Below, one piece after another: positions 40,695 to 48,497 of a stretch of DNA of 64,000 nucleotides. The position numbers were made by a program, and so were the translations under genes. Within the stretch, counting starts at the first letter, position 1, and every line of letters begins with the position of its first letter. The DNA comes from Chitinophaga sp. GbtcB8 (lineage in GTDB: Bacteria > Bacteroidota > Bacteroidia > Chitinophagales > Chitinophagaceae), in the NCBI RefSeq assembly GCF_019091455.1, contig NZ_JAGXJN010000036.1, positions 1 to 64,000 on the forward strand. The letters run 5' to 3'. The notes beneath the pieces were generated by a model. It made no database searches. It saw only the letters and a program-made list of their open reading frames with translations, and was not told where the DNA came from.

Positions 40695-40702
40695 TACATT
40701 TG
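40695..40702 (+). promoter_or_regulatory. -7 box directly upstream of the TonB-like gene (possible leaderless start)
   Basis: TACATTTG matches TAnnTTTG; three bases separate it from ATG at 40706. The adjoining upstream sequence is a heptamer array and lacks a TTG. Confidence 0.4.
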
Positions 40703-40705
40703 AGT

Positions 40706-41584
40706 ATGCAGGAGCAGGATAATCAGAAAAGTATCAAAGCATTAGGCGTAACCATTGGCGTACACGCGTTACTGTTAGTAGCGCTGATGTTTGCCGGCTT
40801 TTCTGCGCCCCCGCCCCTGCCAGACCAGGACCTGGGTATGGAAGTAAACCTGGGCACATCAGATGAAGGGATGGGCGACGAACAACCGCTGAATCCCAAC
40901 CCGCCCAGTAGCGCTTCCGCCAACGCCTCTACGCCGCAAAACCAACCTACACCTGCGCAGGATAATGCCACCACGCAAGATATTGCCACACAGGATGAAG
41001 AAGCGGCTCCTGAGATCACCAAACCGGAAAAACCGGTAGAGCGGCCCAAAGAAATTCCAAAGAACCTGGAGCCCAAACCCACTAAAACAGTTAAAAAACC
41101 TTCTGAAAACCCACCGGCGCCGGTGCCTCCTGCACCCAAGCCCAAAGCGGTTTACAGCGGAGGTACAGCCAATAATGCCAACAGTGGTAACAATGCCAAT
41201 GGCTCCAACAATTCAACCGGTGAAGGTAATACCGGCAAACCCGGCGACCGCGGACAGATCAACGGCGATCCTAACGCCAGCGGTTACACGGGTGGCGGTT
41301 TAGGCGGTGGCAAAAGTGATTTCCGCCTGCATGGCCGGTCGCTGCTAAGCCGCCCGCAGCCTACCTATGACGGAAATGAAACAGGATACATAGCAATCAA
41401 TATCAAAGTAGACAGGCAGGGGAATGTGATCGAAACTACCCATAGCCTCCGGGGCTCTACTCTTAACAATGCCAGACTAATAGAAATTGCCAAAAAAGCT
41501 GCCCGGGAAATTAAGTACAATGCAAGTCCGGATGCACCGGAAGTGCAGTTCGGTACTATCCGCTTTTATTTCAAGGTACAATAA
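40706..41584 (+). CDS. TonB-family energy transducer
   Basis: The 292-residue protein has one N-terminal membrane anchor (ALGVTIGVHALLLVALMFAGF, split over about 12-32). A long Pro/Glu/Lys-rich linker (about 45-150, for example KPEKPVERPKEIPKN) and a Gly/Asn-rich region follow. The C-terminal TonB-like domain includes GYIAINIKVDRQGNVIE and ends QFGTIRFYFKVQ. It would couple inner-membrane proton force to outer-membrane receptors such as the SusC-like proteins here. ExbB/ExbD genes are not adjacent. The start is at MQEQDNQ: upstream codons lie in a heptamer array. Confidence 0.82.
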   Translation: MQEQDNQKSIKALGVTIGVHALLLVALMFAGFSAPPPLPDQDLGMEVNLGTSDEGMGDEQPLNPNPPSSASANASTPQNQPTPAQDNATTQDIATQDEEAAPEITKPEKPVERPKEIPKNLEPKPTKTVKKPSENPPAPVPPAPKPKAVYSGGTANNANSGNNANGSNNSTGEGNTGKPGDRGQINGDPNASGYTGGGLGGGKSDFRLHGRSLLSRPQPTYDGNETGYIAINIKVDRQGNVIETTHSLRGSTLNNARLIEIAKKAAREIKYNASPDAPEVQFGTIRFYFKVQ

Positions 41585-41721
41585 TACGAACAGGACAATA
41601 CTGGCATAAAAAATGCTAAGAAAGTAAACACATCCATAATCAGGAAGGTGAATTGAGCGTTATAGTGTAGTACAGCTGTGCACTTTCCATTTTTTGCGCC
41701 CATCAGTCTATCAATGATTCT

Positions 41722-43188
41722 ATGCGAAAAATTGTCATTGCCACTTTAGGCCCGCTATTGTTTTGTCAACTAGCACAGGCCCAATCGTTTGCAGGTTTTC
41801 ATACAAGTAACTACGCCGGTATTTATGGCGTGTTAACCAACCCGGCATCTGCCGCAGGCACCCGTTATAAATGGGATGTGAATATCATTGGAGCAGACGC
41901 AAAAGCCGGTAACACTTATGCCAGTGTAAAAAAGTCTTCTTTAATTAACCAGCCCAATAAATTTATACGTGACCGTGATTATTTCCTGGATACCAGCGCC
42001 AGCAGCCGGCAATATGGCTGGGGCATGGCTGAGATCCTGATGCCTTCCGTATTATACTCTATTGATGAAACGCAGTCCGTTGCTTTTACCTGGCGCATAC
42101 GGGCCGCAGCCAATGGCGGTAATGTAGAAACGCCCATCGCCAATTTCTTTGGAATAGACTTTCCCAACCCGCGTTTTGTGGGCCGTAACTATAATCTTGA
42201 TTATGCGAATGTTGCAGTGCACACCTGGAACGAGTTTGGCCTAAGCTATGCCCGTGTGATCAAAGATGATGGGGAAAACCGCTGGAAAGCCGGCGCTACC
42301 CTCAAGTACCTGAGCGGCATTGCCTCCGGTTATGCCGTGGCCAATGATGCTACTTTTCTTATGAACACCCGGCGGGATGCTACCATTAGCCGCGGTACCC
42401 TTAAAGTAGGTTATAATGAAACCGTTGATAACTGGGAGAACCCGGATTACAAAAACTTCAAGCTCTTTGAAAATCCGGGCGTAGGCCTGGACCTGGGCGT
42501 GATCTACGAATGGCGCCCGGACGGCGGTGATGGTTTTGGCGATTATGACAGCGATGCCTGGAACCCGGATGCCAGCACCTATAAATTGCGTATAGGGGCT
42601 TCCGTTACTGACATAGGCGGTATCTTTTACAAAAAGGCGCCGGCCAATGCTGACCTGGATCTTACCACCGGCCACATTAGCCCTGATTCGCTCAAATACC
42701 GTGATAAGGAAGGCTGGCAGCGTTACTACCGCCGCGTACGGGATTATTTTACACCCATCTCTACCTACGATGGGTATTTTATGAACTTACCTACGGCCCT
42801 GCATTTGTCCGGCGATTATAATATTGACGGCCGCTTTTTTATAAGCGCCAATGCAGTAGTAGGGTTTTTCTCCGGGAAAAAGGATGACAGTAAGAACTAC
42901 GCTATTACACAATTACAGGTAACCCCGCATTTTGATATCCGCAATTTTGGCGCTTATTTACCCATGGTAGTGAACCGCTTTGGCCAGGTGGATGCCGGTG
43001 TGGGCTTGCGCTTAGGCCCCCTGGTGATAGGCTCTGCCAGCATTATCTCCAACCTGCTGCGTTCACAGCTTAACCATGCAGATGGGTTCCTGGCCCTGCG
43101 CGTGCCCATGATCAGCCTGAAAAAGCGGGATGGCAGCGGTGGCCGCTATGGCAAACAATTACAGCAGGTACAGTGCGCGCCTAATTAA
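41722..43188 (+). CDS. DUF5723 outer-membrane beta-barrel protein
   Basis: The 488-residue protein has a signal peptide (MRKIVIATLGPLLFCQLAQA). The mature N-terminus SFAGFHTSNYAGIYGVLTNPASAAG (read in two parts, residues 22-46) is the DUF5723 opening. The rest alternates polar and hydrophobic residues like a beta-barrel (for example RWKAGATLKYLSGIASG). It is probably an outer-membrane protein of unknown function. It lies between the TonB-like gene and folC, all on the plus strand. Confidence 0.8.
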   Translation: MRKIVIATLGPLLFCQLAQAQSFAGFHTSNYAGIYGVLTNPASAAGTRYKWDVNIIGADAKAGNTYASVKKSSLINQPNKFIRDRDYFLDTSASSRQYGWGMAEILMPSVLYSIDETQSVAFTWRIRAAANGGNVETPIANFFGIDFPNPRFVGRNYNLDYANVAVHTWNEFGLSYARVIKDDGENRWKAGATLKYLSGIASGYAVANDATFLMNTRRDATISRGTLKVGYNETVDNWENPDYKNFKLFENPGVGLDLGVIYEWRPDGGDGFGDYDSDAWNPDASTYKLRIGASVTDIGGIFYKKAPANADLDLTTGHISPDSLKYRDKEGWQRYYRRVRDYFTPISTYDGYFMNLPTALHLSGDYNIDGRFFISANAVVGFFSGKKDDSKNYAITQLQVTPHFDIRNFGAYLPMVVNRFGQVDAGVGLRLGPLVIGSASIISNLLRSQLNHADGFLALRVPMISLKKRDGSGGRYGKQLQQVQCAPN

Positions 43189-43264
43189 TGCTTAAAAATA
43201 CCTTCATTTAATTTTTTTATCGAAGTTTGCATTACGGAATGGTTTTTCTGTAATACCAACTTAT

Positions 43265-44563
43265 ATGAACTATCAGCAAACTGTTGATTACCTCTACCAG
43301 CACCTGCCCATGTTTACCCGGGTAGGCGCCGCAGCCCTGAAGAATGATCTGCATAATACACTGGAGCTGTGTAACCTGCTGGATAATCCCCAGCACAAGT
43401 TTAAATCCATACATATAGCCGGTACTAACGGCAAGGGCTCTACGAGCCATATGCTGGCCGCCATCCTGCAACAGGCCGGTTATAAGGTAGGCCTGTACAC
43501 CTCCCCTCACCTGCAGGATTTCCGGGAACGGATACGTATAAACGGGCAAATGGTACCGGAAAAGTTTGTGGTGGAATTTGTGGAGCAAATGCAGGACGCT
43601 ATTGCCAGCATAGAACCCTCTTTCTTTGAGCTTACCGTAGCCATGGCCTTCCATTATTTTGCGCTGGAGCAGGTAGATGTAGCGGTAATAGAAGTAGGCC
43701 TGGGCGGGCGGCTGGACAGCACCAACGTAATTACACCGGAGCTGTCTGTGATCACCAACATCAGCTATGATCATATGCACATACTGGGCAATACCCTGCC
43801 GGAAATTGCAGCAGAAAAAGCAGGCATTATAAAAGCAGGCGTACCGGTAATAATTGGCGAAACACAGCCCGCCATACAAGCCGTATTCGCTGACAAAGCG
43901 GCGGATATGCAGGCCCCCATTCACTTTGCCGACCAGGAATGGCTGGTGCAGGAAAGCAATTTAAACCCAACCCATCCCGGCAGCGGTTTGCAAATGCAGC
44001 TGCTGCATAAACAACAACAGCAGGTAAAACACATTACCCTGGGCCTTAGCGGGCAATACCAGGAAAAGAATATTATGACGGTGCTGAGTGCTGTAAAATT
44101 ATTGCAGCACAGCGGCTGGAATATTCCGGAAGCAGCCCTGCACGATGGTTTGTTACACGTAAAAAAACTAACCGGCCTGCGCGGGCGCTGGGAGGTAATG
44201 AGCGAAAACCCGCTGCTGGTAATGGATGTAGGCCACAATGAAGCCGGTATAAAAGAGATCATGCAACAACTGCGGCACACCAGGTACCAGCAGCTGCATA
44301 TTGTAACCGGTTTTGTAAAAGATAAAGCGGTGGATGCGGTATTGCCCCTGTTCCCTGCTACTGCTACGTATTATTTCACCAAAGCGCAGATACCGCGTGC
44401 GCTGGATGAGCATGTCCTGGCGGAAATGGCTGCTGCAAGCGGCTTAAAGGGGCATACCTATGCCACCGTGCAGGAAGCCTTACAGGCTGCTAAACAGCAT
44501 GCCCATAAGGATGATATGATACTGGTATGCGGCAGCTTTTTTATAGTATCGGAAGCTATGTAG
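43265..44563 (+). CDS. folC: bifunctional folylpolyglutamate/dihydrofolate synthase
   Basis: The 432-residue Mur-ligase-type enzyme adds glutamate to dihydropteroate and to folates. The P-loop is AGTNGKGSTSH (52-62). SPHLQDFRERIRINGQ (about 80-95) is the folate-site omega-loop region. GLGGRLDSTN (about 149-158) and SYDHMHILG are further FolC signatures. MDVGHNEAG in the C-terminal domain is also typical. The stop codon is 3 bp from the convergent Nudix gene. Confidence 0.93.
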   Translation: MNYQQTVDYLYQHLPMFTRVGAAALKNDLHNTLELCNLLDNPQHKFKSIHIAGTNGKGSTSHMLAAILQQAGYKVGLYTSPHLQDFRERIRINGQMVPEKFVVEFVEQMQDAIASIEPSFFELTVAMAFHYFALEQVDVAVIEVGLGGRLDSTNVITPELSVITNISYDHMHILGNTLPEIAAEKAGIIKAGVPVIIGETQPAIQAVFADKAADMQAPIHFADQEWLVQESNLNPTHPGSGLQMQLLHKQQQQVKHITLGLSGQYQEKNIMTVLSAVKLLQHSGWNIPEAALHDGLLHVKKLTGLRGRWEVMSENPLLVMDVGHNEAGIKEIMQQLRHTRYQQLHIVTGFVKDKAVDAVLPLFPATATYYFTKAQIPRALDEHVLAEMAAASGLKGHTYATVQEALQAAKQHAHKDDMILVCGSFFIVSEAM

Positions 44564-44566
44564 CCC

Positions 44567-45127
44567 TTAAACGATCTTTAGCTGCTCCAGCTTAAGCAGG
44601 GCATATAAGATACAGGTTACGTGCAGGCTTTGTTTGATCTCCTGCTTTAGCAGCATTTGCTTCAGCTCCTCCATAGTAAGATATACGATCTCTATTTCTT
44701 CGTTCTGGTCCAGCTGCTGCTCCTGTACTTTTTTACCGCCGGTAGCCAGGAACATATGCGTTACGTTGTTGCTGGATGCCGGGTTGGGACAGATCTCGCC
44801 CAGGTAGGTCATCTGCTCAAATGAATGGCCGGTTTCTTCCAGCAGCTCACGGCGCATGGCTATTTCCGGCGATGCATCCTCCGGGTCCATGGTGCCGCCG
44901 GGGATCTCCAACAGGGTTTGCCTGAATCCCTGCCGGAACTGCCTTACCATGATCACGCGCCCATCTTCTGCAATGGCTAAGCCATTTACCCAGTTAGCAT
45001 ATTCCAGCACGTAATAAGGTTCTACAATTTTGCCGGTGGGGGTGATACAACGGTCTTTACGGGCGGTTAGCCAGGCATCCTTATAAATGTATTCTGAATG
45101 CAGCGTTTTCCAGTCTAATGAAGCCAT
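44567..45127 (-). CDS. Nudix hydrolase (ADP-ribose pyrophosphatase-like)
   Basis: The 186-residue protein has a Nudix box near residues 76-101: GGTMDPEDASPEIAM, then RRELLEETG. The spacing is one residue longer than the classic GX5EX7REUXEEXGU if the acidic residue of the first half is aligned. The upstream WVNGLAIAEDGRVIMVRQFRQGF is typical of ADP-ribose/nucleotide-sugar members. It would hydrolyse nucleoside diphosphate derivatives; substrate uncertain. The bacillithiol transferase-like gene is 38 bp upstream in transcription order. Confidence 0.87.
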   Translation of the reverse strand: MASLDWKTLHSEYIYKDAWLTARKDRCITPTGKIVEPYYVLEYANWVNGLAIAEDGRVIMVRQFRQGFRQTLLEIPGGTMDPEDASPEIAMRRELLEETGHSFEQMTYLGEICPNPASSNNVTHMFLATGGKKVQEQQLDQNEEIEIVYLTMEELKQMLLKQEIKQSLHVTCILYALLKLEQLKIV

Positions 45128-45165
45128 TATGGATTGTTTAATATGGTTGGCGGTATTGTTGTTTC

Positions 45166-45699
45166 CTACTTATCAAATCCCCTCTCCCTCAGCCTTTCAA
45201 TATGTGCAAAATGATGTTTGCCATGCCAGGCATAATTGGCGGCAACGGTTTTCAGCTTAAAGGTTGTATTATGCTCCGGGTGTACAAAAGAGCGCTCCCA
45301 ATCCTCCGGCGACATGCTTTCCATTAAATTCACCCAGCGGGCATGCAAGGCATGCAGCAATGTAATGGACATGTTGATAGGCGTGCGTTCCACATCGCCC
45401 AGCTTAGCCCAGGCAGCTTCGTCGTAAGGTTTAATCACCGGGTTATCTTCTGTAAGCGCCAGCTTAAAACGGATTAGCGCATTCATGTGGCTGTCTGCTA
45501 CATGGTGCACCACCTGCATTACCGTCCAGCCGCCAGGGCGGTAAGGCGTGTTCAGCTGCCAGGCATCCAGGTCCTGTACGGCTATTTCCAGGATGGAAGG
45601 AAAATAACGGATATCGTTGATATAGATCTTAAGGTCTTCGGGCTTAATAAGCATGGGGGCCTCAAAGCGGCCGATCGGGTATTGTAGCTGTTCCAGCAT
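45166..45699 (-). CDS. DinB/YfiT-type bacillithiol transferase
   Basis: The 177-residue helical protein starts MLEQLQYPIGRFEAP and has GGWTVMQVVHHVADSHMNA (about 58-76) plus NYAWHGKHHFAHIERL near the end. The histidines HHVADSH and HGKHH form the metal site of the DinB fold. YfiT/BstA members conjugate bacillithiol to electrophiles. bshB1 in this window shows the cell probably makes bacillithiol. The start is at 45699; longer frames would translate a heptamer array (RSLIIHSSLII). Downstream is the Nudix gene. Confidence 0.82.
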   Translation of the reverse strand: MLEQLQYPIGRFEAPMLIKPEDLKIYINDIRYFPSILEIAVQDLDAWQLNTPYRPGGWTVMQVVHHVADSHMNALIRFKLALTEDNPVIKPYDEAAWAKLGDVERTPINMSITLLHALHARWVNLMESMSPEDWERSFVHPEHNTTFKLKTVAANYAWHGKHHFAHIERLRERGFDK

Positions 45700-45727
45700 A
45701 ATTATTAATGAAGAATGAATAATTAAT
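45700..45727. repeat. 7-bp tandem repeat, TAATTAC class
   Basis: Four in-phase heptamers (AATTATT, AATGAAG, AATGAAT, AATTAAT) lie directly against the start codon of the bacillithiol transferase-like gene (45699), so they form its leader. Confidence 0.6.
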
Positions 45728-45801
45728 GATCGGATAATTGCGCCATCCAAACGTTTGCGCCACCGCATTTCGTTTTCCATATTGCCGGAATAAGCAAACA
45801 A

Positions 45802-46566
45802 CTATTCTTCGCGCAGCGCGCGTCCTGTCATGTGCAGGAACACATCCTCCAGGTTGGCCTGCTTCACTTCTTTCTGGCGTTCAAAGCCGCCGGCTACCAG
45901 GTTGTCAATTAAAGCATCGGGTGAGTTAATGGCAATGATCTCACCTTTATCTACAATGGCGCAGCGGTCGCAAAGGAACTCTGCTTCGTCCATATAATGG
46001 GTGGTGATCACTACCGTTGTGCCCTGGGAGCGCACCAGCTGTATCAGCTCCCACAGGTTGCGCCGTGCCTGGGGGTCCAGGCCGGGGGTGGGTTCATCCA
46101 GGAAAATGATCTTGGGTTTGTTAATGAGCGTAGTGGCTATGGAAAAGCGCTGTTTTTGGCCCCCGGAAAGCTGCTTATACTTGGCGGCAGCCTTATCTTC
46201 CAGGTTAAACCGCTGCAGCAGCTCCTTAGGATCAACGGGCTGGTTATATAAACCGCTGAACAGGTCTATCAGCTCCGTGAGGTTCAGGTTGGGGTAATAA
46301 CCGGAGCTTTGCAGCTGCACGCCAATGATCTTTTTAATACCATTGGGGTCTTTATCCAGGTCCATCCCATCTACCATTACCTGCCCGGAGGTTTTATCGC
46401 GTAAGGTTTCTATGATCTCCAGCGTGGTGGATTTACCGGCGCCGGTAGGGCCCAGCAGGCCAAAGATCTCGTTCTCATACACCTCAAAGCTGATGCCTTT
46501 AACCGCGGTAAAGTCGCCATACTGTTTTACCAGGTCCTTCACCGTAATGATCGTTCTCTTTTCCAT
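45802..46566 (-). CDS. ABC transporter ATP-binding protein
   Basis: The 254-residue ATPase has Walker A GPTGAGKST (about 40-48), signature LSGGQKQRF, Walker B KIIFLDEPTPGLDP and the switch histidine in VVITTHYMDEAEFL. The DrrA/NatA-like C-terminus (FLHMTGRALREE) indicates an exporter of the ABC-2 type, which needs a separate permease. None is encoded on either side: the next gene downstream is the bacillithiol transferase. The start is at MEKRTIITV (46566); upstream codons lie in a heptamer array. Confidence 0.88.
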   Translation of the reverse strand: MEKRTIITVKDLVKQYGDFTAVKGISFEVYENEIFGLLGPTGAGKSTTLEIIETLRDKTSGQVMVDGMDLDKDPNGIKKIIGVQLQSSGYYPNLNLTELIDLFSGLYNQPVDPKELLQRFNLEDKAAAKYKQLSGGQKQRFSIATTLINKPKIIFLDEPTPGLDPQARRNLWELIQLVRSQGTTVVITTHYMDEAEFLCDRCAIVDKGEIIAINSPDALIDNLVAGGFERQKEVKQANLEDVFLHMTGRALREE

Positions 46567-46570
46567 GTTC

Positions 46571-46605
46571 CAAAAGTAAAAGTTAAAACGCAAAAGTTAA
46601 AAGTA
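46571..46605. repeat. 7-bp tandem repeat, AAAAGTT class
   Basis: Five in-phase heptamers (CAAAAGT, AAAAGTT twice, AAAACGC, AAAAGTA) lie 5 bp upstream of the ABC gene start. Opposed words (TTTTTACTTTTC) occur near 46662-46673, next to the CAP-gene stop. Confidence 0.6.
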
Positions 46606-46675
46606 AAAAAAGCAATGAAGCCGCAACCTATAAGCAAATGCCTATAGCCTGCGGCTTCTAATTTTTACTTTTCTC

Positions 46676-47167
46676 TTAGTGTTTAATAAAAACCTGGGTA
46701 AAGAAAATAATGTTGCCCTTGCCTTGTGCGGAGCCAATACCTATCAGGTTATAGTCGCCCAGCATATTGCGGCGGTGCCCGGGGCTTTTGATCCAGCCAT
46801 TCACCACGCCTTCTGCATCCAGGTTGCCATAGGCCACGTTTTCAGCGGCGGCAGCTACCCGGCCCAGTTTTTTACCTACATGGTCCACGCGTTCCTCAAA
46901 ACCCTCGTGCCCAAAACCGGTACGGCCTTTAGCCATATCCTGGCTATGGTCTTCTGCCTCTTTGCTGATGGTTGTTACCAGCTGCAGCGGGGCCAGCCCC
47001 TTGGACTGACGGAACTTGTTGGTGTAATACAGGATCTGCTCATCCATGCTCTTGGCGGCCACGCTGCTATCAGCAGCCACAGTGCCCCGGTGGCAGGCCC
47101 AGGCCTGCATGCTCAGGAAAAAGCTCAAAAATAATAGTACGATCTTGCGTTGTTTGCTAATAACCAT
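46676..47167 (-). CDS. CAP (SCP/PR1) domain protein, secreted
   Basis: The 163-residue protein has a signal peptide (IVLLFLSFFLSMQAWA, ending near residue 24). The CAP domain contains ILYYTNKFRQSKGLAPL, EAEDHSQDMAKG with a conserved His, and GWIKSPGHRRNMLG with the second His. GIGSAQGKGNIIFFTQVF closes it. Bacterial CAP proteins are extracytoplasmic and of mostly unknown role. It is followed by the ABC ATPase gene on the same strand, with a heptamer array between. Confidence 0.88.
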   Translation of the reverse strand: MVISKQRKIVLLFLSFFLSMQAWACHRGTVAADSSVAAKSMDEQILYYTNKFRQSKGLAPLQLVTTISKEAEDHSQDMAKGRTGFGHEGFEERVDHVGKKLGRVAAAAENVAYGNLDAEGVVNGWIKSPGHRRNMLGDYNLIGIGSAQGKGNIIFFTQVFIKH

Positions 47168-47253
47168 ATACTTATTAAATAATTGAAAAAGGGAATGTCC
47201 CTGTTAGACTATTTAAAACGGTTCAGGTTTAGCAAGTATTGTACCTATTTTTA

Positions 47254-47330
47254 ATTTAGCGTAAAGCTTAAAGCGTAAAGCACAAAGCTGATTGGCTTGT
47301 ATGCCTGCCATTGCTTTCTGCTTTGTGCCT
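47254..47330. repeat. 7-bp tandem repeat, GCTTTAC class, two opposed arms
   Basis: The left arm at 47254-47288 has five heptamers (ATTTAGC, GTAAAGC twice, TTAAAGC, ACAAAGC). An opposed short arm at 47312-47329 reads TGCTTTC, TGCTTTG. The second arm abuts the fbp stop codon (47331-47329). Confidence 0.7.
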
Positions 47331-48348
47331 ACCCCCGGTAGTTGGTAACAATCTGCTGCCAGGTATCCATCAAACCTTTGGAGCCAATAAAAATAGGTAC
47401 CCGCTGGTGCAGCTGGGCGGGCTTCAGCTCCAGCAGGCGTTGCCGCCCGTTGGCCATAGCCACGCCCCCGGCCTTTTCCATAATGAACGACATGGGATTG
47501 CACTCATAACACAGGCGCAGGCGGCCTGCGGAGAATTTGCCAAAGGCAGGGTACATGAAAATACCGCCCTGGATCAGCGTACGGTGTATTTCCGCTACCA
47601 TACAGCCTACAAAGCGGTGCCGGTACAGCCTATCCTGCTCATTACGGGCCATAAACTGGTCAATAGCAGCGCGTATGCGGGGCTCATACATATGGTAATA
47701 CCCTATATTCACAGAGAAAATATCACTGTCAGTAGGGCATTTAAGGTTCGGGTGCGACAGGCAGAACTCCCCTATGGAGGGGTCCAGGGTAAAACCCTGT
47801 ACGCTGCGGCGGGTAGCGTACACCAGCATGGTAGAGGAGCCGTAAATAATATAGCCGGCGGCAATCTGCTGGGTGCCGGGCTGCAGGAAGTCCTCCAGCT
47901 CACAACGGCTGCCGTTAGGGCTTAAACGCCGGTATACGGAGAAAATGGTGCCTATGGAAACGTTTACATCTATATTATTTGAACCGTCTAACGGGTCCAG
48001 CAAAACAACGTATTTAGAATTCCTGGAATGTTCATCATCAAAAGCAATAAAGGTTTCATTCTCTTCAGAAGCCACGCCACAGCAATAAATGCTGCTTTGC
48101 AGGGAGTCAATGAACTGGTCGTTCGCAAATTCATCCAGCTTTTTAACGGATTCGCCCTGTACGTTGGTTTTACCAACTTCCCCCAGTATATCGGCAATAC
48201 CGGCCTTGTTCACCTCTACATTCACACGTTTGGCTGCCAGCCCTATATCCCGTAATAAACCGGATAGCTGGCCGGTGGCCCCCGGGTAATTCCTAAGCTC
48301 CTGGATGGTAAATTCGTCTAAGGTCATCACCTTTTGCTTGCTGTTCAT
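47329..48348 (-). CDS. fbp: class I fructose-1,6-bisphosphatase
   Basis: The 339-residue enzyme hydrolyses fructose 1,6-bisphosphate in gluconeogenesis. The metal-binding motif is DPLDGSNNIDVNVSIGTIF (about 118-136). Later segments YVGSMVxD-like (FVGCMVAEIHRTLI) and GGIFMYPA, YECNPMSFIMEKAGG (around 280-300) are class I signatures. The usual DPLDGSSNID has Asn for the second Ser here. It is transcribed divergently from the aspartate kinase gene with 149 bp between starts. Confidence 0.94.
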   Translation of the reverse strand: MNSKQKVMTLDEFTIQELRNYPGATGQLSGLLRDIGLAAKRVNVEVNKAGIADILGEVGKTNVQGESVKKLDEFANDQFIDSLQSSIYCCGVASEENETFIAFDDEHSRNSKYVVLLDPLDGSNNIDVNVSIGTIFSVYRRLSPNGSRCELEDFLQPGTQQIAAGYIIYGSSTMLVYATRRSVQGFTLDPSIGEFCLSHPNLKCPTDSDIFSVNIGYYHMYEPRIRAAIDQFMARNEQDRLYRHRFVGCMVAEIHRTLIQGGIFMYPAFGKFSAGRLRLCYECNPMSFIMEKAGGVAMANGRQRLLELKPAQLHQRVPIFIGSKGLMDTWQQIVTNYRG

Positions 48349-48485
48349 ATATGGTTATTAGATTTGGGTACGAACGAATATAAAGTAAAATAGTTCTATT
48401 TTAACGGGACTGTCATTTCTTTTCTAACATATTTTAAAACAATTTCAAAGTTGCCGTAATTTGCCGGAACTTTTTTTAACAGAAG

Positions 48486-48493
48486 ATATTTTG
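48486..48493 (+). promoter_or_regulatory. -7-like box upstream of aspartate kinase
   Basis: ATATTTTG (seven of eight to TAnnTTTG) lies four bases before ATG at 48498. A TTTG at 48460-48463 is 22 nt upstream, slightly wide for a -33 element. Confidence 0.35.
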
Positions 48494-48497
48494 CCCT

